Below are positions 47,192 through 57,367 of a stretch of DNA of 64,000 nucleotides, in pieces; position 1 is the first letter of the stretch; each line of letters begins with the position of its first letter. The notes beneath the pieces are model-generated. The model searched no databases. It was not told the origin of the DNA and worked only from the letters and a program-made list of their open reading frames with translations. The position numbers and the translations under genes were made by a program. The stretch lies in NCBI GenBank assembly GCA_001510575.1, contig LNGK01000011.1, positions 310,001 through 374,000 on the forward strand, in the 5' to 3' direction. The DNA comes from Knoxdaviesia capensis (lineage: Eukaryota; Ascomycota; Sordariomycetes; Microascales; Gondwanamycetaceae).

Positions 47192-47703
47192 ATGGTAAGC
47201 AAGCTCCAGGCCCGCCCCTCATTTTCCCTGGCGGTCCCAAAGATCCCAGCAGGAGCTGCTGGTAATTCTGTTGCCTGGTGATTATGCATCCTGGTAGTCA
47301 TGCTGGTCTAACGTTCTGCTGCGTGTCTGCCTCTAATAGTCTCAATCCGGGTATGTCTTCAACAATTATTGCCTTCACGACGCTGAATCACCTCCCCTTC
47401 CCGTTTCGAGAAACTCGGCTGCCTGGTCCGGATGGGGATATCATGCGAAACAATCGTGTCTGAAGTTCCTTGCTTCGGCGCCAGTGCATACATTCTTTGA
47501 GCCGATAATCCGCATTCTACTGCCGCCTAAACTCGGCGCCGAGGCGTGGCCGGGATGATGCAGCTGCTCCCCCGACTTCCCCTCTCCTCACACCATCAAC
47601 CCCCCGGGCCACGGCCGGACCAGCCCATAGCAGCACAGCCCACCCAACCTCCAACCTCCAACCGCCACCCAACACCCATGCACACCCAAATAAACACATA
47701 TAG

Positions 47704-47752
<49 letters not shown>

Positions 47753-48521
47753 ACAACACTCCAATCACAGCTCTTAGCAATCCCGTTACTAACAGGCCTG
47801 CGTCTCATCCAGAGCGTCCGTTTCCCAGGAGTGCATAACCTCCTACAACGAGCTGAAGCTCAACAAGAAGTTCAAGTACATTGTCTTCAAGCTCAGCGAC
47901 GACAACAAGCAGATCATCGTCGAGGAGGCTTCGGATAACAAGGACTGGGAGGCGTTCCGGGAGAAGCTGATCAACGCCACCTCCAAGGCCCGGAACGTGA
48001 GTGTCTTTCCTTCTCTTTTGCTTCTCATCCAAGAATCTCTCACCTATCTGTCACAACCGCTGTGTGGCTCACCTCGACTAACCTCCCCCCGCTTGCTTTT
48101 CACTCTCAACAGGGTTCTATGGGCAAGGGCCCCCGCTACGCCGTCTACGACTTTGAGTACTCGCTGGCCTCGGGCGAGGGTGACCGGTATGGATCTCCCA
48201 ACCCCGTGTTTGAGCGGATTTCTGGTGCAAGGACCCCGACACTGACCTCTTCTACAGCAACAAGCTCACCTTCATTGCCTGGTCTCCTGATGATGCTAGT
48301 ATCATGGTACGTGACCCCCACCTACTTCAATTGCTATCTCTTCCCCACCAGTCTAACACCTGCCCGTCCCTCTCCACCTACAGGCCAAGATGGTGTACGC
48401 TTCGTCGAAGGAGGCTTTGAAGCGCGCTCTGACCGGCATCGCCATCGAGCTCCAGGCTAACGATGCCGACGACATTGAGTACGAGACCGTGCTTAAGACC
48501 GTCAGCAAGGGCCTTGCTTAA
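47192..48521 (+). CDS. COF1: Cofilin (ADF-H actin-depolymerising factor)
   Basis: Six exons: 47192-47194, 47340-47350, 47813-47996, 48113-48186, 48258-48306, 48384-48521, giving 152 aa. Exon 1 is the ATG alone and exon 2 only 11 bases (SQSG), so the N-terminus reads MSQSGASVSQECITSYNELK, as in other fungal cofilins. Exon 3 uses the acceptor TCATCCAG; the nearer ACTAACAG would shift the frame and serves as the branch site. The ADF-H fold is complete: KFKYIVFKLSDDNKQIIVEE, GPRYAVYDFEY, KLTFIAWSPDDASI, KMVYASSKEALKRALTGI (the actin-binding long helix) and the C-terminal helix ending KTVSKGLA. It severs and depolymerises actin filaments at endocytic patches and growing tips. Intron 2 (462 bp) contains a long (CA)n tract. 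Confidence 0.96.
47705..47750. repeat. (CA)n microsatellite in cofilin intron 2
   Basis: A pure CA run of about 46 bases between donor (47351) and branch point (near 47788) of cofilin intron 2. Confidence 0.95.
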
Positions 48522-49456
48522 ATTATCCACTGCGCTTCAGTCACAGGGGTCTCCCTCCAAAACACCATCATGTCCAAATATCAAGATATCTCTATTTTAC
48601 TTTCTTTTTTTTTACCTCTTCTTTTTTTCTTCCAAATTCACCTCCTGGGCTCAGCTGTCCCATGATTTGGTCTCTCAGATATCCCATCTCTGCAAGTCTT
48701 TTCTTTGCTGGCTTGGTTTCTTCTTCTCTCTCTGTCTCTTCCCTCCATCTTGCTCCCCTTTTGTTAAATCGGCTAGAGCTCCGTTCCTTAACGCAGCTGG
48801 TGTTTTGTCTCCTTGTCATATCCGGGTTTTCCCCTCTTTCTATCTCTTTTGGCTCTCACATACTCCGCACATACTCCGTCTCTCTCACCCGTTCTTGACT
48901 GATACTGTCGCCTGGCTACCTGACTTGTTTCCTTATATTTTGGTCCCTGGATCACTCTCGCTTGAGAGTGGCTCTTGCTGTGTAAGTGGGTGAATCTGGA
49001 AATCGATACTCTGCGTACAAGTTGTTGGCTTCACGGTGGCCAAGTTACATAAGTGTCGTTGCAAAATGAAATACAGCAAAGCTTCCCATGTCTACAGAAA
49101 ATATATATCAATCGACCTGTTGTCTCGGTCTAGAGAGAGCTTCCTGCGACTCCTCGAAGTTGTTGTCCTGCAACATGCAGGAGTCCACGTTTGTGCAACC
49201 GACTCGCAGTATAATCGTAGACAGGTAATTATCCACGAACTATGAGCCGTCAACGGTGGTGAACTTGGGTTACACTCAACGGACGGATAACTTTGGAGTC
49301 GCAGACCGTACCAGTTTCGGTGATGTACACCTTGAACTGGTCTCCGAAGTGCTAGAAGAATATGGTGACGTTGGTCGTTGTGTCATTGAAAATCATTGCC
49401 ATTGTAATTTAAACAAGTTCTAAAAATACGCCTGACTCAACCCCTCCATGCCGTGA
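48522..49456. other. Convergent 3' region between cofilin and GET5
   Basis: About 930 bp. CT-rich to 48970, then AT-rich. No coding region or RNA gene was recognised. Confidence 0.55.
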
Positions 49457-50174
49457 TTACGCCGAGCTACTCGCCCGGTACGCCGTCCTCAACACTTCCA
49501 CCATCTCCGCCGCCAACGCCTCGTCGTTCTGGCGCTGCCCCAAGAACGTCCGCAAATCCGCCCACAAGACGTCCTCCGCCAGGATGTCCGCCGCACGCGG
49601 AGCCGCGGGGGTTGCCTCCGGGGCAGCGGCAGCGGCAGCGGCGGCCACCGCCGCGGCACCGCCCATGACCATGACCGCGAACTCAAGCACCGGCGGCGCA
49701 GGGCCTTCGGCGGGGACAAGGTCGGCCAGGGTGCGCGAGTCCGGCACGGGCTTCTTGTTGTACAGCAGGCGGATCTTGGCGGGCGCCACGCGCAGCGACT
49801 CGGCGACGCGGGTCTTCAGCGCGAGCACGGCGGTCGACGGCGGCTGCGAGGCGAGGTTGACGTCGAGCGGCGGGTCGCGGAGCGAGCGCAGGCGCACCGT
49901 GACGCTGCGTTCTTGGCCCGGCGCAGACGGCGCGGCGGGCCTGCTCATCGGCGTGGGCATCTTCGGGAGTGTGTGCTGCAGACGTTGTTCGGCAAGGAGA
50001 GGCATGTCAGCGTTTGGGTGCTTGTTGGGAGGGACGGTCGGGGTCCGGCATGCGGGGACTTACGGCCGGGCGCGCGGGGAATGAGCGCGGGTCTTCGACG
50101 TGGTCGGCGGAGATCTTGATCGGGCGGGTGTCGAGGGCGGCCATGAAGGCCCGGGCGAAGGCGACTTCGGCCAT
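49457..50174 (-). CDS. GET5: Get5/Mdy2-like tail-anchored protein insertion factor
   Basis: Two exons: 50174-50064 and 49975-49457, giving 209 aa. The 88-bp intron has donor GTAAGT, a GCTGACATG branch site and acceptor TCTGCAG, and joins in phase (FPARPA then HTLPKMPTPM). The N-terminal 40 residues (MAEVAFARAFMAALDTRPIK) match the Get4-binding segment of fungal Get5. About 52-130 is a ubiquitin-like domain (VTVRLRSLRDPPLDVNL, VAESLRVAPAKIRLLYNKKP). An Ala-rich linker follows, and the last 40 residues (DVLWADLRTFLGQRQNDEAL) form the C-terminal dimerisation helices. With Get4 it links Sgt2 to Get3 for delivery of tail-anchored proteins to the ER. It is divergent from NOP2, with 433 bp between starts. 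Confidence 0.88.
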
Positions 50175-50607
50175 CGTTGCGGTGGTGTGCGGGAGACGGG
50201 GGAGACTCGGATGGGCAATTGAGAACAAGAAGATGGAATCGAGGGTTCAGCGCGGAGGAAAGAATTTCTATGTATAAATCAGCAATCAGCTGTTGGTCTG
50301 TCATGAAGCTGATGAAGGAAGTCGAGAGCAAACGCTGGAACAAACGCTTCCATGCTGGAGGGGCAGCATATCACGTGCGTGGCTTCCTATCGATAAGCAC
50401 TATCTTATCCTTATCTTATCGTGGCCAAAAATTGTAAAAAAGGTTTTGGCGGGACCTCTTTTTTTTTTTTTTTTTCAACGTCTTCTCACATACCAACCTC
50501 CAACGAAGGAAAACCTCAATTCTTCCACATTTTCCCTCCAATTCCCTCCTTTTTTCCCCCTATACCTTTTTCAATTTCTATTCCCTAACTCCTATCCATC
50601 ATTCACA
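50175..50607. promoter_or_regulatory. Divergent promoter GET5/NOP2 with GATA-word cluster
   Basis: The region 50391-50425 holds four or five GATA-core words (CGATAAG, CTTATCC, CTTATC, TTATCG) within 35 bases. A 17-base T run ends near 50475, and the NOP2 leader is CT-rich. GATA-factor control is a possibility only. Confidence 0.45.
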
Positions 50608-52860
50608 ATGGGTGCTGGTCGACGAATGGGCAGGAAGCAGGGCCCTCCAACGCCTCTGTCGGAAGCACACTTTGCCCGCCTAAAGCGGAAGGCTGGTCTG
50701 CCAGTCGACGAGATCCCGGTGCAAGAGCCGCCGGAGAAGAAGCGGAGACGCGGCGGTGGGGCCAACGGCGCGGCAGCCAAGAAGGCGGGAGCCAAGAAAG
50801 CGGTGGTGCCGGGCGTGAACCCTCGGAGCAAGCCGCGGGTGAAGAAGAATGCAAAGAAGCCGCTCCCGGTGGAAGAGTCGGAGGCAGAGGACGACGACGA
50901 GTTTGACGATGTCGACGACTCGGATCTGGAGGCGGAGGACAAACCCAACGGCGCACGCAAAGCCCTCGACACCGAAGATCTGCCCAAGCTCGGCGACGAC
51001 TTCCTGGACGCCGACTCGTCGGTGGTCGACTCGGACGAAGAGCGGGCGACGAACGGCCGCCACATGTTCTCGGAGGACGAAGACGAGTCGGACGGCGACG
51101 AGAAGCTGACGGCAGCAAACATCGAGGCCATGTCGCGGCGGCTGGACGAGAAGATGGCGCGCGAGGCGGCCGAGGCGCAGGCCGACATGGAGGAGGCGGC
51201 CATGCAGACCAACATCGACGGCGACCGGCCGGCGGTGTTCAGCGACGACGAGGACGGCGAGCTGGCCGGCCAGCCCAAGCCGCTGCTGGCGCCCGACCTG
51301 CAGCTGCTGCGCACGCGCATCACCGACAACATCCGCGTGCTCGACAGCTTCGCGTCGCTGGCCGAGCCCGGCCGCTCGCGCTCCGAGTACACGGCGCAGC
51401 TGCTGCGCGACATCTGCGCCTACTACGGCTACTCGGAGTTCCTGGCCGAGAAGCTGTTCAGCCTGTTCCCGCCGCGCGAGGCGTTTGCCTTCTTCGAGGC
51501 CAACGAGAGCGCGCGGCCGGTGGTGGCGCGCACCAACACGCTGCGCACGCACCGCCGCGACCTCGCGCAGGCGCTGATCAACCGCGGCGTCACGCTCGAG
51601 CCCGTCGGCAAGTGGTCCAAGGTCGGCCTGCAGATCTTCGAGAGCAACGTGCCGCTCGGCGCCACGCCCGAGTACCTCGCCGGCCACTACATCCTGCAGG
51701 CGGCCAGCTCGTTCCTGCCGTGCATTGCGCTGGCGCCGCAGGAGCACGAGCGCGTGCTGGACATGGCCGCCGCGCCCGGCGGCAAGACCACGTACCTGGC
51801 GGCGATGATGAAGAACACGGGCTTCGTGCTGGCGAACGACCCGAACAAGGCGCGCGCCAAGGCGCTGATCGGCAACGTGCACCGGCTGGGCGCGCGCAAC
51901 GTGGTGGTGTGCAACTACGACGCGCGCGAGTTCCCGCGGCCGATGGGCGGCTTTGACCGCGTGCTGCTCGACGCGCCGTGCTCCGGCACCGGCGTCATTG
52001 CCAAGGACGCCAGCGTCAAGACCAACAAGACCGAGCGCGACTTCCAGACGCTGCCGCACACGCAGAAGCAGCTGCTGCTGGCGGCCATCGACTCGGCCAA
52101 CCACGCCAGCAAGACCGGCGGCTTCGTGGTGTACTCGACGTGCTCGGTGACCGTCGAGGAGAACGAGGCCGTGGTGGCGTACGCGCTGCGCCGCCGGCCG
52201 AACGTGCGGCTCGTCGACACCGGCCTGGCCTTCGGCAAGGAGGGCTTCACGTCCTTCATGGGCAAGACCTTCGACCCCAGCCTCAAGCTGACCCGCCGCT
52301 TCTACCCGCACACCTACAACGTCGACGGCTTCTTCGTGGCCAAGCTGCAGAAGTTCGCGCCGTCGAAGGGCGGTGCGGCCGTGGCCGTCGCTGCCGACGA
52401 GGAGCCGGTCGACCGCACGCCGATCACCACCGACGACGACAGCGATGCCAGCGCGCTCCTCTCCGAGGCGGTCTCGGGCACTGCGCCGGCCAAGCGGGTC
52501 AAGGGCAAGAAGTCCGCGCGGACGGGTGCGAACGGGGCGGTGTCGGCGGACGATGGCTTCGGCGGGTTCGACGAGGACGAGGACACGAAGTACATCGAGA
52601 AGGCGATGCGCAACGCCATGCGCCGGCGCGGCATGGACCCCACCGCCAACTCCAAGGAGGGCCCTGCTGCCCCTGCGAAGAAGGCCAAGGCCGAAGCCAA
52701 GCCGGCGGAGCCGGTCGCTGCAGCTCCGGCCCCCGAGGTTCCGGCCGAAGCGGTGGAGGAGGCGCCGGCGGCTCCGGAGAAGAAGGAGCAGGTGAAGGAG
52801 TCGAAGAAGCCGAAGAGTGACGGCAACAAGACCAAGAAGACGAAGAAGAGCTCGAAGTAG
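50608..52860 (+). CDS. NOP2: rRNA (cytosine-5) methyltransferase Nop2
   Basis: Single exon, 750 aa. The start is the ATG in CACAATGGGTGC after a CT-rich leader. The N-terminus is basic then acidic (KKRRRGGG, ESEAEDDDEFDDVDD), typical of nucleolar Nop2. The Rossmann methyltransferase core has SAM motif I LDMAAAPGGKTTYLAAM near 385-401, motif IV DAPCSGTG with Cys458, motif VI YSTCSVTVEENE with Cys512, and a C-terminal RRFYPHTYNVDGFFVAKLQKF. The two Cys residues act in catalysis and enzyme release in m5C RNA methyltransferases. Nop2 methylates a cytosine in domain V of large-subunit rRNA and is needed for 60S assembly. The C-terminus is a Lys/Ala-rich tail. All motifs are intact. Confidence 0.96.
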   Translation: MGAGRRMGRKQGPPTPLSEAHFARLKRKAGLPVDEIPVQEPPEKKRRRGGGANGAAAKKAGAKKAVVPGVNPRSKPRVKKNAKKPLPVEESEAEDDDEFDDVDDSDLEAEDKPNGARKALDTEDLPKLGDDFLDADSSVVDSDEERATNGRHMFSEDEDESDGDEKLTAANIEAMSRRLDEKMAREAAEAQADMEEAAMQTNIDGDRPAVFSDDEDGELAGQPKPLLAPDLQLLRTRITDNIRVLDSFASLAEPGRSRSEYTAQLLRDICAYYGYSEFLAEKLFSLFPPREAFAFFEANESARPVVARTNTLRTHRRDLAQALINRGVTLEPVGKWSKVGLQIFESNVPLGATPEYLAGHYILQAASSFLPCIALAPQEHERVLDMAAAPGGKTTYLAAMMKNTGFVLANDPNKARAKALIGNVHRLGARNVVVCNYDAREFPRPMGGFDRVLLDAPCSGTGVIAKDASVKTNKTERDFQTLPHTQKQLLLAAIDSANHASKTGGFVVYSTCSVTVEENEAVVAYALRRRPNVRLVDTGLAFGKEGFTSFMGKTFDPSLKLTRRFYPHTYNVDGFFVAKLQKFAPSKGGAAVAVAADEEPVDRTPITTDDDSDASALLSEAVSGTAPAKRVKGKKSARTGANGAVSADDGFGGFDEDEDTKYIEKAMRNAMRRRGMDPTANSKEGPAAPAKKAKAEAKPAEPVAAAPAPEVPAEAVEEAPAAPEKKEQVKESKKPKSDGNKTKKTKKSSK

Positions 52861-53956
52861 ATACCGAACTCCCACCCCCCCCTAAAAGCATCATCCTATT
52901 TTATCTTTCGTTTCTTGTTCCTCGGTTTTTTACTCAGGCCGCGTCTATCATGTTCGTTTTTTCATTGTTGGGCAGTACTGGCGTTTGCTGTTCCTGTTTC
53001 CGTTCTTAAAATTGTCTTTTCGCTTTAAGTGCTTTTCTGGCCGCTGCTTTGTTGTTTCGTCGTTCGGCTTTCCTAGATAGTTTCCAATTATTTCGTGCTG
53101 TAAAGTACTGTCCTACAAAGCCTGTGAGGTTTACCGTGAATGCGTGAAGCTTGAGAACTCAAGAACAAAACAAAATGTCGGCATGTCTACGGGGCTTACA
53201 TCCCGGGGATCGTTACTCCGTGTCTGGCCGGAAGCTGCAGGTGCCGTGTGTCGGCCGCCGTGATGACCGATCGATCTCGTCTCCGGTGGTCAGCGTCGTG
53301 GGCCGGGACATCATCCGGCTTGTCCCGTCTTGCACACCCACCCGCACTACCGAAACATATGGACCTCTCAGTCCTGCCCGACGTAGAAGCAATTCACCAA
53401 CATGAACTTACCAGAATATCCCCGACTCACCTCACCAGATCACCAAACCAGGACTCAGTCTCATGGAGCAGCAAAGAGAAGACGTCGTTATCATCAGGAA
53501 GTAGAACGGTAGTAAAAAGTACACTCAACAACACCCTCCTCCTCCCCATCGCCTCCTCCACCTCCTCTCCTCCTCCTTCTCCTCACCCACATCCACCAAC
53601 CGCTCCAACATCGCCACACTCAGCTTCATCTCGTCTTTTGAGTCTAAAAATGTGTAACTCCCCAAAGCACCAAACCAGAACACACCGACTATCCCTAGGA
53701 CAGGAGAGACACCCGATCGAGAATAGACGGCAAAAGGGGGACCGAAAAAAGAGAAGAAACTTGTACAGAAAAGCCGCATACAGAGGAAACCCTCGGATAC
53801 AAACTCAGAAAGAATGAGGAACGAAAAGGAAAACCAGGGTGGGGGAGATAAAAATTAAGGCCGTGAGGAATCATAAAATCATAAAAAAAAAGAAAACGGT
53901 CCCCCTTCTTCCTTCTCCATCGAGTATCTCACCGGGCAACCTCGGCTCACCACCGC
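52861..53956. other. Convergent 3' region between NOP2 and BYR4
   Basis: About 1.1 kb. T-rich up to 53100 (NOP2 3' UTR), then mixed and A-rich sequence that would be the BYR4 3' UTR. Short frames here lack support. Confidence 0.55.
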
Positions 53957-56900
53957 TCACCGCCCCGCCAACCGCACGTCGTCATCACCTACAAACATGT
54001 CCCGCAGCGTCCACTTCCACGCCGCCGCGTTGCGCCCGCCCGAGGTGCCCGCCAGCCACTTCTCGCACTTCTTGCGCCACCGCTCCTCCTCCTCGCGCTG
54101 CCGCCGCACAAACTCCGGCCCGACGTCGAACTCCTCGCCGACCAGCCAGTCGTCTTTGACCTCGCTCATGCGCGGGCCCCGTGCCTTGCTGCGCGACCGG
54201 CTGCCAGCTGCACCGGGACCGCCAGCGCCGAGGTCCTCCGCGGCGCTGCCACCGCTGCCGTCATCGTCATCGCCAGCAGCTCCACCGCGGCCGCCACCGG
54301 CGCCGTCAGAGTCGTCGCCAACGGTGGCATCGACAAGGTCCGGGATATCCTTAAACACGTCGTCCTCGTCGTCCAGCGCGTTGAAGCCATCCATGGCGTC
54401 GCTCGTGGCGGTGTCGGCCGTCGTCTTGCTCGGTCCCGGAACCGGCCCCACCTTAAGCCAGCACATGTTCTGCGGATCGAACACCATGCCACCGACCACC
54501 TGCACCCCCTTAGACGTGCTGATGTTGGTGATGAGGGCCGGTCGCGGCGTGGTGTTCTCCTTCTCGCGAAGCAGATACGACGGCAGCGAGGCTGTCGACG
54601 GCGACGACGCCGGCACGTCAAAGGCGTTCAGCGCGTTGTCGTTGCCCTCCCAGCGGTAGGTGTCGGGGTTGTAGAACATGCCGTTGAGGGTCTTGGACTC
54701 CTTGGCCGGGTTGAGATTGGCAATCAGGTGCGGCTTCAGCTGGGCCGGCCGCTTGAGCGGCTTCTTTGCGCGTGACGCACCTCCTCCCTGGTTCATAAAC
54801 GAGTTGAGGTTGCCTCGGGAGGCCAGCTGCGCGACACGCGGCGCAGTGAGTGGTGCAAGCGGGGCAGAGGATAGAGCTGCAGCTGCCGACGAAGGAGCGG
54901 GAGCCGCGCGCTGGGCAAGGGCGGTCTCGCGAGCGATGCGGCTGGCCGCCGTGTCCCGCGCGAAGTGGGGCGTGTAATCTGATCGCGCGGGTGAGTAGGG
55001 AGCTGGCGATGGCGTATTGTTGCGGTCGGGGAAGATGTTCTGATACACCTTGCCGCGGAGCGATCCCTTGAGCCCACTGGCTCCCGTAATTGTCGCCGAT
55101 GACGCTGCCGGCTGCCGAGTAAAGCGAGCCTCGGCCTGGGCCGACGTGGGCAGGTCATCAAAGCCATCGAGCTCGTGGCCATCGCCAAACGTGCGAGCCT
55201 TGCGCAGACGAGAAAACGGTCGAGCGGTGCTGCTGTTAGCACCATCTTGGCCGCCAGTTCTCCCCATGCCGCCACCACGGGATCCCCGCGGGCTAGGTGT
55301 ACGGATGGTCGAGCGTGAGACGGCGCGGGAAGAGAGAGGGCGAACGTCGATGGAGTTCTCCGAGTCGTGGCGGCGGAAATTTCGCGTCTTCGCCAGTGTG
55401 TGCTGAGATCGCGATTGCGACGCTCCGGCCGGAAGGAATGGGAGAGGATTCCGGCGCATTTGCGTAGACACAGACGACTCGAACGAAGGAGTTCCCTGGC
55501 GGCCACGCTCAACGGGGGTCTTGGGTCGTGTGGTCGTAGGCCGCGAGGAATCGCCCCGAGACGACGGCCGCGCAACGTTGGCACCCGCAGGAGGAGGCTT
55601 CGCGGGAGATTGGGGAGCGCCACGCAGGGCGGGCATTGAGCGCTTCATGCGCAAGAGCTGGGCATTGGTAGTAGTAGGCTCGACTCTACTGGTGCTCTGG
55701 AGACTATTAGTGCTGCTTTTGGAAGATTCGCGCCGTAGCAAGGGCGTCGACGGGCCAACGGAGTTTGTCGTCGACGAAGGAGTGGTCGGCGTAGCCAGGC
55801 TCGACACCGACGACTGGGCAGAGTGGCCCAGACGAGACTGCGACCGGCGGCTTCGCATGGACGGAATCGGGCCGCCGCTCTCAGACACAGGCTCCAGCAG
55901 CGACTGGCTGCGGTCATGACTGAGGCGGGGCAGTCGGGATTGGTGAAGTTGTTGTTGTTGTTGCTGTTGCGAGGCCGAAACCGGCTTGTTTGTGAAAGTT
56001 ATCGCAGCAGCCGTCTTGGGCCGAGCCGGGCTGGCAGGGCGCGTCTCCTTGATCTTGATGTTTCGGTGAAGGGTGAGCTTCTTGGAATCCAGCAGACGGC
56101 CATCGCCAAGTTCCAGGCCAGAGAGGAAGTCGTCCTTCTGGGACGCAGCCTCAGGCATGGGAATCTTGCCCCGGAAAGTCGAAGAGGTCGAAGCGCTGTC
56201 GATAGGCTTCTCGGTGACAATGGAGCGTTCAGGCGATGCACTAGGGCGGCGATACTTCAGTCTCAGCTCGAAGTTGATGGGTCCAGGGGGGAGAACCAGG
56301 CCGTCAAAGGTGTCGTCCTCGCTTTCAAAAGTAATGGTGCTAGAGATACTCGGGCTCAGCGCCGACACTGACGAGCTACGGTTCGAGCGGCCGTCACGGC
56401 GGGTGCCTCCATGGCGGGTACCGAGGCTACCTTCAGCCCAGTCGACATCGTCCGAGGTGGAAATGGTTGACGGCTTGGGAATGTCTCGTCGGGCAGACAG
56501 TCTAAGCTTGCCATCAGAGGGAATCACAAAGTCGGTTTCAAAATCATCATCCCCAGTAGGAGTCGGTTGGGAGGCCGAAAGCGCCCGGCTGTGGACAGTG
56601 TTGGAGGGAATCAGGCCAGGTTGTTTCTGGGGGGTTGGGGGAGTGATTAGAGACACAGGCTTGTACGACTGTCGGGTCTTGGAGACCTTGATGGTGGCAC
56701 CGCCGTCGCCAAAGAAGTCGTCATCGTCGTCGTCATTGTCCCGGAATCGGTCCAGGTTGATAGTTGGCGAGTTGGAAGTGCGGTGGGCAACAGCAGCCAG
56801 GCCGGGGAAGAGATCAGAGGAGTCGGCAGGATGGGGAGGAGTCGAAGTCGGCGGGTCGGAAGACACGGTGTGCACGGTGGAGCCACTGACTTGTCGCAGG

Positions 56901-57367
56901 GCATCGGGGAAGTGAGACTCGTCGGGGCGCTTGATCACGAGGTCCTGGGCGTTCTCGGGCAGTTCCAAGTCGGCCTCCCAGTCGTCCTGGATGACCTTCT
57001 TGATCTTGCGGCCACCGAGGCGGCGAATGGTGCCTCCCATCAAGGCTGACGAGGGCACACTGGCGGGGATGGGAATGCCCATGTTGGCCGCGGTGGCAAT
57101 AGCGGCAAGAGTGGACTTTTCATCGTCTCCGGGGAGGTGGACCTGGCGCTCCTCTTCAAAGACGGACTCCAGGTCGGAGCGGAGGGAGAGATGAGACGAA
57201 TGGGAATCGCGGCGGCTTGGGGTCGGGGCGGGATCGGTGGCCTGGGTCAGCGAGGAAGAGTTGCGGAAGGAGAGGTCGTTGTCGTCAATGACGAAGTCGT
57301 CGTCGTCCCAGTTTTCGATTTCGGCGGCCGCGACCGGTTGTCGCGGCTTAAGCCGAAGCGGTTCCAT
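53957..57367 (-). CDS. BYR4: Byr4/Bfa1-like septation regulator (two-component GAP subunit)
   Basis: Single exon, 1136 aa. The N-terminus reads ENWDDDDFVIDDNDLSFR, followed by GRKIKKVIQDDWEADLELP, the kind of acidic and Trp-containing start seen in fungal Byr4. The centre is disordered and Ser/Pro/Arg-rich, with EDDTFDGLVLPPGPINFELR near 350-370. The conserved C-terminal core starts near 875: LKPHLIANLNPAKESKTLNG, FYNPDTYRWEGNDNALNAFD, GGMVFDPQNMCWLKVG. It is followed by an acidic stretch and a charged C-terminus (RRQREEEERWRKKCEKWL). In the family, Byr4/Bfa1 pairs with Cdc16/Bub2 at the spindle pole body to inhibit the GTPase Spg1/Tem1 and hold back septation or mitotic exit. No Cdc16 gene is in the window. 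Intact, in the length range of filamentous fungi. Confidence 0.85.
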   Translation of the reverse strand: MEPLRLKPRQPVAAAEIENWDDDDFVIDDNDLSFRNSSSLTQATDPAPTPSRRDSHSSHLSLRSDLESVFEEERQVHLPGDDEKSTLAAIATAANMGIPIPASVPSSALMGGTIRRLGGRKIKKVIQDDWEADLELPENAQDLVIKRPDESHFPDALRQVSGSTVHTVSSDPPTSTPPHPADSSDLFPGLAAVAHRTSNSPTINLDRFRDNDDDDDDFFGDGGATIKVSKTRQSYKPVSLITPPTPQKQPGLIPSNTVHSRALSASQPTPTGDDDFETDFVIPSDGKLRLSARRDIPKPSTISTSDDVDWAEGSLGTRHGGTRRDGRSNRSSSVSALSPSISSTITFESEDDTFDGLVLPPGPINFELRLKYRRPSASPERSIVTEKPIDSASTSSTFRGKIPMPEAASQKDDFLSGLELGDGRLLDSKKLTLHRNIKIKETRPASPARPKTAAAITFTNKPVSASQQQQQQQLHQSRLPRLSHDRSQSLLEPVSESGGPIPSMRSRRSQSRLGHSAQSSVSSLATPTTPSSTTNSVGPSTPLLRRESSKSSTNSLQSTSRVEPTTTNAQLLRMKRSMPALRGAPQSPAKPPPAGANVARPSSRGDSSRPTTTRPKTPVERGRQGTPSFESSVSTQMRRNPLPFLPAGASQSRSQHTLAKTRNFRRHDSENSIDVRPLSSRAVSRSTIRTPSPRGSRGGGMGRTGGQDGANSSTARPFSRLRKARTFGDGHELDGFDDLPTSAQAEARFTRQPAASSATITGASGLKGSLRGKVYQNIFPDRNNTPSPAPYSPARSDYTPHFARDTAASRIARETALAQRAAPAPSSAAAALSSAPLAPLTAPRVAQLASRGNLNSFMNQGGGASRAKKPLKRPAQLKPHLIANLNPAKESKTLNGMFYNPDTYRWEGNDNALNAFDVPASSPSTASLPSYLLREKENTTPRPALITNISTSKGVQVVGGMVFDPQNMCWLKVGPVPGPSKTTADTATSDAMDGFNALDDEDDVFKDIPDLVDATVGDDSDGAGGGRGGAAGDDDDGSGGSAAEDLGAGGPGAAGSRSRSKARGPRMSEVKDDWLVGEEFDVGPEFVRRQREEEERWRKKCEKWLAGTSGGRNAAAWKWTLRDMFVGDDDVRLAGR

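Noticed and set aside
47796..47812. Nearer acceptor (ACTAACAG) for cofilin exon 3
   Set aside because: It shifts the frame; the acceptor ending at 47812 restores MSQSGASVSQE as in other cofilins, and ACTAAC serves as branch point.
50680..52875. 731-residue minus-strand open frame
   Set aside because: Antisense shadow of NOP2, whose plus frame holds all methyltransferase motifs.
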